Below are positions 42,801 to 44,172 of a stretch of DNA of 44,172 bases, piece by piece. The DNA comes from CAYNVS01 sp964400725 (GTDB lineage Bacteria; Myxococcota_A; SURF-8; CAYNVS01), in the NCBI GenBank assembly GCA_964400725.1, contig CAYNVS010000026.1, positions 1-44,172 on the forward strand. The letters run 5' to 3'. Position 1 is the stretch's first letter. Each line of letters opens with the position of its first letter. Below the pieces are notes generated by a model. It worked only from the letters and a program-made list of their open reading frames with translations, searched no databases and had not been told where the DNA came from. The position numbers and the translations under genes were made by a program.

Positions 42801-42864
42801 GGCGAAAGACGTAAAAAACCTTAACGTTACGATACCGGATCAATACTATACGTGCGCCCATTAA
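39802..42864 (+). CDS. Giant lipoprotein with seven ~110-residue tandem domains
   Basis: A 1020-aa surface lipoprotein with lipobox VYGC (Cys25). Residues 26-80 and 135-175 are Glu/Asp-rich linkers. Two Cys-rich modules follow them, at about 80-132 (CDPCGNSEGHLFC) and 178-222 (CENDDVCPDGWYCAQNKNRC), reminiscent of Dickkopf- or EGF-like knots. From residue 240 there are seven related domains starting at about 240, 348, 459, 568, 677, 788 and 898, so the period is 108-111 residues. Each opens with a GxIxGxI-type strand and, 55-75 residues later, has a GxYYxxAxV-type strand (GAYYLEAAVW, GYYYVAARVL, GKYNIYICVD, GSYWLYIVVD). The pattern suggests beta-sandwich, Ig- or carboxypeptidase-regulatory-like domains. 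I know no named family for the exact repeat. Likely role is adhesion, binding or a surface stalk. Confidence 0.85.
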   Translation: MKSIKSLGAAFAIVILFAAAGVYGCGGGDGKDNGDEEISDERQPEEESDEPELEPDEGDAQDDSIDETIEEDPVEVEPEACDPCGNSEGHLFCDGSSLKKKTTNLNNCCETQVVTFCDLGCEDDGDGKAKCKTPQTDGDGIEDVEEETEPEAEEPEMDEEIELEQDVDEELFDSDTVCENDDVCPDGWYCAQNKNRCFRFCSVSMDCVAFGIGDVCGEGGRCVFIDGDVEDLEPDTAPKGEISGTIEINESLLTTGAYVTARAYDAVPNSPNAAFTDAVELVKTGTGKYAYKIKGLEYGAYYLEAAVWSGVDAKFKTGYLYNPITLTSASPTQKNIRIQLDVECADCGKVTGKIYINPNLLSGGNAPFVGLTVTSDYSYTPVYAVFEAKEADGGIPYRILGLPKLQGGYVKLYAAVISPAGDRIKTTNYPNEILFSDNPPYSLAYQTDFYIDFANETLGTIEGTITVPAPYLGKKYEVLLYNAYPFPTLPVLRQSDLEITGGNQIKYSFINIKQGYYYVAARVLDPQTGAELLKDENPSNAYAVIESSTDSRVYKNADWTLSDRAGTGTIHLTYVVSAREAVKKARALLYGETGSPGNGAPLYSKNVPASIINGVSDVFVPARFYGIAPGKYNIYICVDYKNNGADADNYCVKNAEVVNLQAGYVEFASVGHDAHPGVFATLSVTLYYPQAYSNVPMFVKMFSTQPKYIADKADFNVPVIYKNGANNTAKIVIPNLKGYYYAVAWADAGTVGDPSDDVFAPYAKEQLGFDAGVVEKDMYIGLPYSGYGLISGAVTVGARTIDSPFLFTAENQSGQKWEPVLISKDAADKKYKYVFNVLPNGQYNLRFVLDLDGDNQFSGEIEGTTQTGGAIVINSSSIGQSMYENVNIQLTAPTDGFGSFSGYASVSASNLGTSAALAVFTAEQNSTNYDLNQLVLRRVLGPADYVANRLYFDFAGQMPSGSYWLYIVVDSCHNGYATLSIHEGAFSAYNPVVIDASNAAAKDVKNLNVTIPDQYYTCAH

Positions 42865-42919
42865 TAAACATTTACGGAGCCGCGACGGCGACAGACGCTC
42901 GACAAAACGGAGTTTTTTG

Positions 42920-43108
42920 ATGACAAAGAAACAACCTTGCGAAGACTGTAAATTCCGCGCGAAGTACGACGCCGACCCCAAGTCGTTATTAGGCCGTTTG
43001 TGGCGCTGGCACGCCGATTGGTGCCCTGGCTTTAAAAAATATTTGCTTTCGCTGCCGCCCGCAGAAAGAGAGCGCGTTCAAAAACGCTATAACATGAAAC
43101 GAGTATGA
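42920..43108 (+). CDS. Small Cys-containing protein (62 aa)
   Basis: ATG at 42920 gives MTKKQPCEDCKFRAKYDADP, then SLLGRLWRWHADWCPGFKKY and a charged C-terminus. CxxC plus the WHxxWCPG motif suggest a small metal-binding domain. I recall similar short 'hypothetical' proteins in delta-proteobacterial genomes with the same Cys-Cys...RLWRWH...CPG pattern. There is no signal peptide, so it is probably cytoplasmic. The ribosome binding site (CGGAG about 12 nt away) is weak. Function is unknown. Confidence 0.7.
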   Translation: MTKKQPCEDCKFRAKYDADPKSLLGRLWRWHADWCPGFKKYLLSLPPAERERVQKRYNMKRV

Positions 43109-43186
43109 AACCTTAATTGCGCCCGGTTTGCAGAGCGGCGCTATATACGCTCTTATGTAAGTCGGACGGGCAAGGGCAATACCGAG

Positions 43187-44172
43187 CTATTGCTCTTCGC
43201 CGCTCCTGTCGTCGCCCAGCTTGCGGTAAATTGTGCGGTCGCTAATTCCCAAAATATTGGCGGCTAATTTCTTGTCGTTGTCCGCGCGGCGCAGCGTTTC
43301 GTTGATGACGATGCGCTCCACTTCTTCCATCGGAGTTCCGAACGGGATTTCTATCTTGTCCGCCGCAGCCGCTTTTCCGCTTTCCTGTTTAAGATCGGGG
43401 AAATCCGACGGGGTTATAACGTCCCTGCGAGTCAGAACGACCGCGCGCTCAATCGTCTTTTCAAGCTCTCGGACGTTTCCCCGCCAAGTCTGCGCCTTAA
43501 GCAGCGCCGCGGCCTCCGGCGACAGCGACAGCGCGCCTTTGCCGTGGGTTTCGGAATACTTTTTTACGAACGCCGCGGCCAGCAGAGGAACGTCCTCCAG
43601 CCTTTCGCGAAGCGGCGGAATATTTATGACGATGACGTTAAGACGATAGTACAAGTCTTCGCGGAACGACCCTTCCTCGACCATGCGGCGCATATCTTTG
43701 TTGGTAGCGGCCACTATGCGCGCGTCAACGCGGATTTGAGCGTTGCTGCCGAGACGCTCGAACGAGCCTGACTCAAGCACGCGCAGCAGTTTAGCCTGAA
43801 GCGACGCCGACATGTCTCCGATTTCGTCGAGAAATATGGTTCCTCCGTCCGCGGCCTCGAAGCGGCCTTTGCGCTGAGACGCCGCGCCGGTAAACGCGCC
43901 TTTTTCGTAGCCGAACAGCTCGCTCTCCAAAATGGTTTCGGGAAGAGCGGCGCAGTTTACGGCTATAAACGGCCCGTCCGCTCGCGCGCTCAACCTATGG
44001 ATTTCCTTTGCGAAAAGCTCTTTGCCCGTGCCGGATTCGCCCAGCAATAAAATCGTCGCGGAACTAGGCGCCGCCTGCCTTACGGTTTCCAAACAGGCGC
44101 GTACGCTTTGACTCTGCCCCAATATGGCGTGTCCTTCGGCGCGCGAGAGCCTTTCAATTTCCATCTTCAGCC
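43187..44172 (-). CDS. Sigma-54-dependent transcription activator, N-terminus cut by window edge
   Basis: The frame remains open at the right edge, so the N-terminus is missing; the visible ATG at 44164 is internal (LKMEIERL is a likely linker after a receiver domain). From residue 15 it is an AAA+ domain with GESGTGKE (Walker A), ESELFGYEKGAFTGA (the sigma-54-contacting GAFTGA), GGTIFLDEIGD (Walker B), NVIVINIPPLRER and WRGNVRELE. The C-terminal Fis-type helix-turn-helix is NETLRRADNDKKLAANILGI followed by SDRTIYRKLGD. It is a NtrC-class response regulator or a related activator. Its target genes are not evident here. Confidence 0.93.
   Translation of the reverse strand, partial: LKMEIERLSRAEGHAILGQSQSVRACLETVRQAAPSSATILLLGESGTGKELFAKEIHRLSARADGPFIAVNCAALPETILESELFGYEKGAFTGAASQRKGRFEAADGGTIFLDEIGDMSASLQAKLLRVLESGSFERLGSNAQIRVDARIVAATNKDMRRMVEEGSFREDLYYRLNVIVINIPPLRERLEDVPLLAAAFVKKYSETHGKGALSLSPEAAALLKAQTWRGNVRELEKTIERAVVLTRRDVITPSDFPDLKQESGKAAAADKIEIPFGTPMEEVERIVINETLRRADNDKKLAANILGISDRTIYRKLGDDRSGEEQ

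Noticed and set aside
1..44172. CRISPR arrays, tRNA or rRNA genes, prophage or insertion-sequence transposases
   Set aside because: I looked for regularly spaced repeats, cloverleaf-like sequence and transposase motifs and found none.

Overview
The window is bacterial chromosome from a Gram-negative, diderm organism. The evidence is a TonB-dependent receptor, several lipobox lipoproteins with their acyltransferase Lnt, outer-membrane beta-barrel proteins and a type IV pilus retraction ATPase. Lipoproteins with long Asp/Glu-rich linkers and Cys-rich modules, a receiver/J-domain fusion and a sigma-54 activator recall delta-proteobacterial or Myxococcota-like lineages. That placement is a guess from style; there is no rRNA or tRNA here to test it. 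Coding density is high and coding sequence is generally GC-moderate to rich, except for a visibly AT-richer stretch at about 1950-5600.

Layout. 1-1911: a D-aminoacylase-type amidohydrolase. 1953-5434 (minus): a Cys-rich lipoprotein and a large secreted HExxH protein whose reading frame is broken by an exact 8-bp tandem duplication. 5954-6976: an LVIVD-repeat lipoprotein. 7000-10359 (minus): frr, a lidless Hsp70 and a receiver/J-domain/TPR fusion, probably one transcript. 10673-13266: a nitroreductase-like protein and a serine beta-lactamase-fold lipoprotein. 13314-16318 (minus): a vitamin B12 uptake unit made of a cobalamin riboswitch, a surface lipoprotein and a BtuB-like receptor. 16461-18511: ribE and ribBA. 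18563-20553: a DUF1566-type secreted protein and an ArsA-like ATPase. 20540-23320 (minus): a methyltransferase, a small membrane protein and an SSS symporter. 23726-25622: a trypsin-like protease and an LPP20-like lipoprotein. 25988-26602: a YciO-family protein. 26609-30385 (minus): phoH, ybeY, lnt and a hexapeptide acyltransferase in an overlapping operon. 30512-33258: mazG, an outer-membrane protein and a phosphodiester glycosidase. 33315-37378 (minus): pncC-recA, pilT, queD, a 33-codon membrane ORF and a beta-barrel protein. 37540-37860: a 321-bp element with inverted-repeat ends. 37972-39300: a formylglycine-generating-enzyme-like protein. 39802-42864: a giant lipoprotein built from seven ~110-residue repeats. 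42920-43108: a small Cys protein. 43187 to the right edge (minus): a sigma-54 activator cut by the window.

The clearest functional units are the riboswitch-controlled B12 uptake operon, the riboflavin pair and the envelope/RNA-maturation operon phoH-ybeY-lnt. The most unusual signals are the 8-bp duplication that splits the metalloprotease, the seven-fold repeat lipoprotein, the poly-A run that decides the PilT C-terminus, a palindrome over the -10 box of the pncC-recA promoter, and the terminal-inverted-repeat element.
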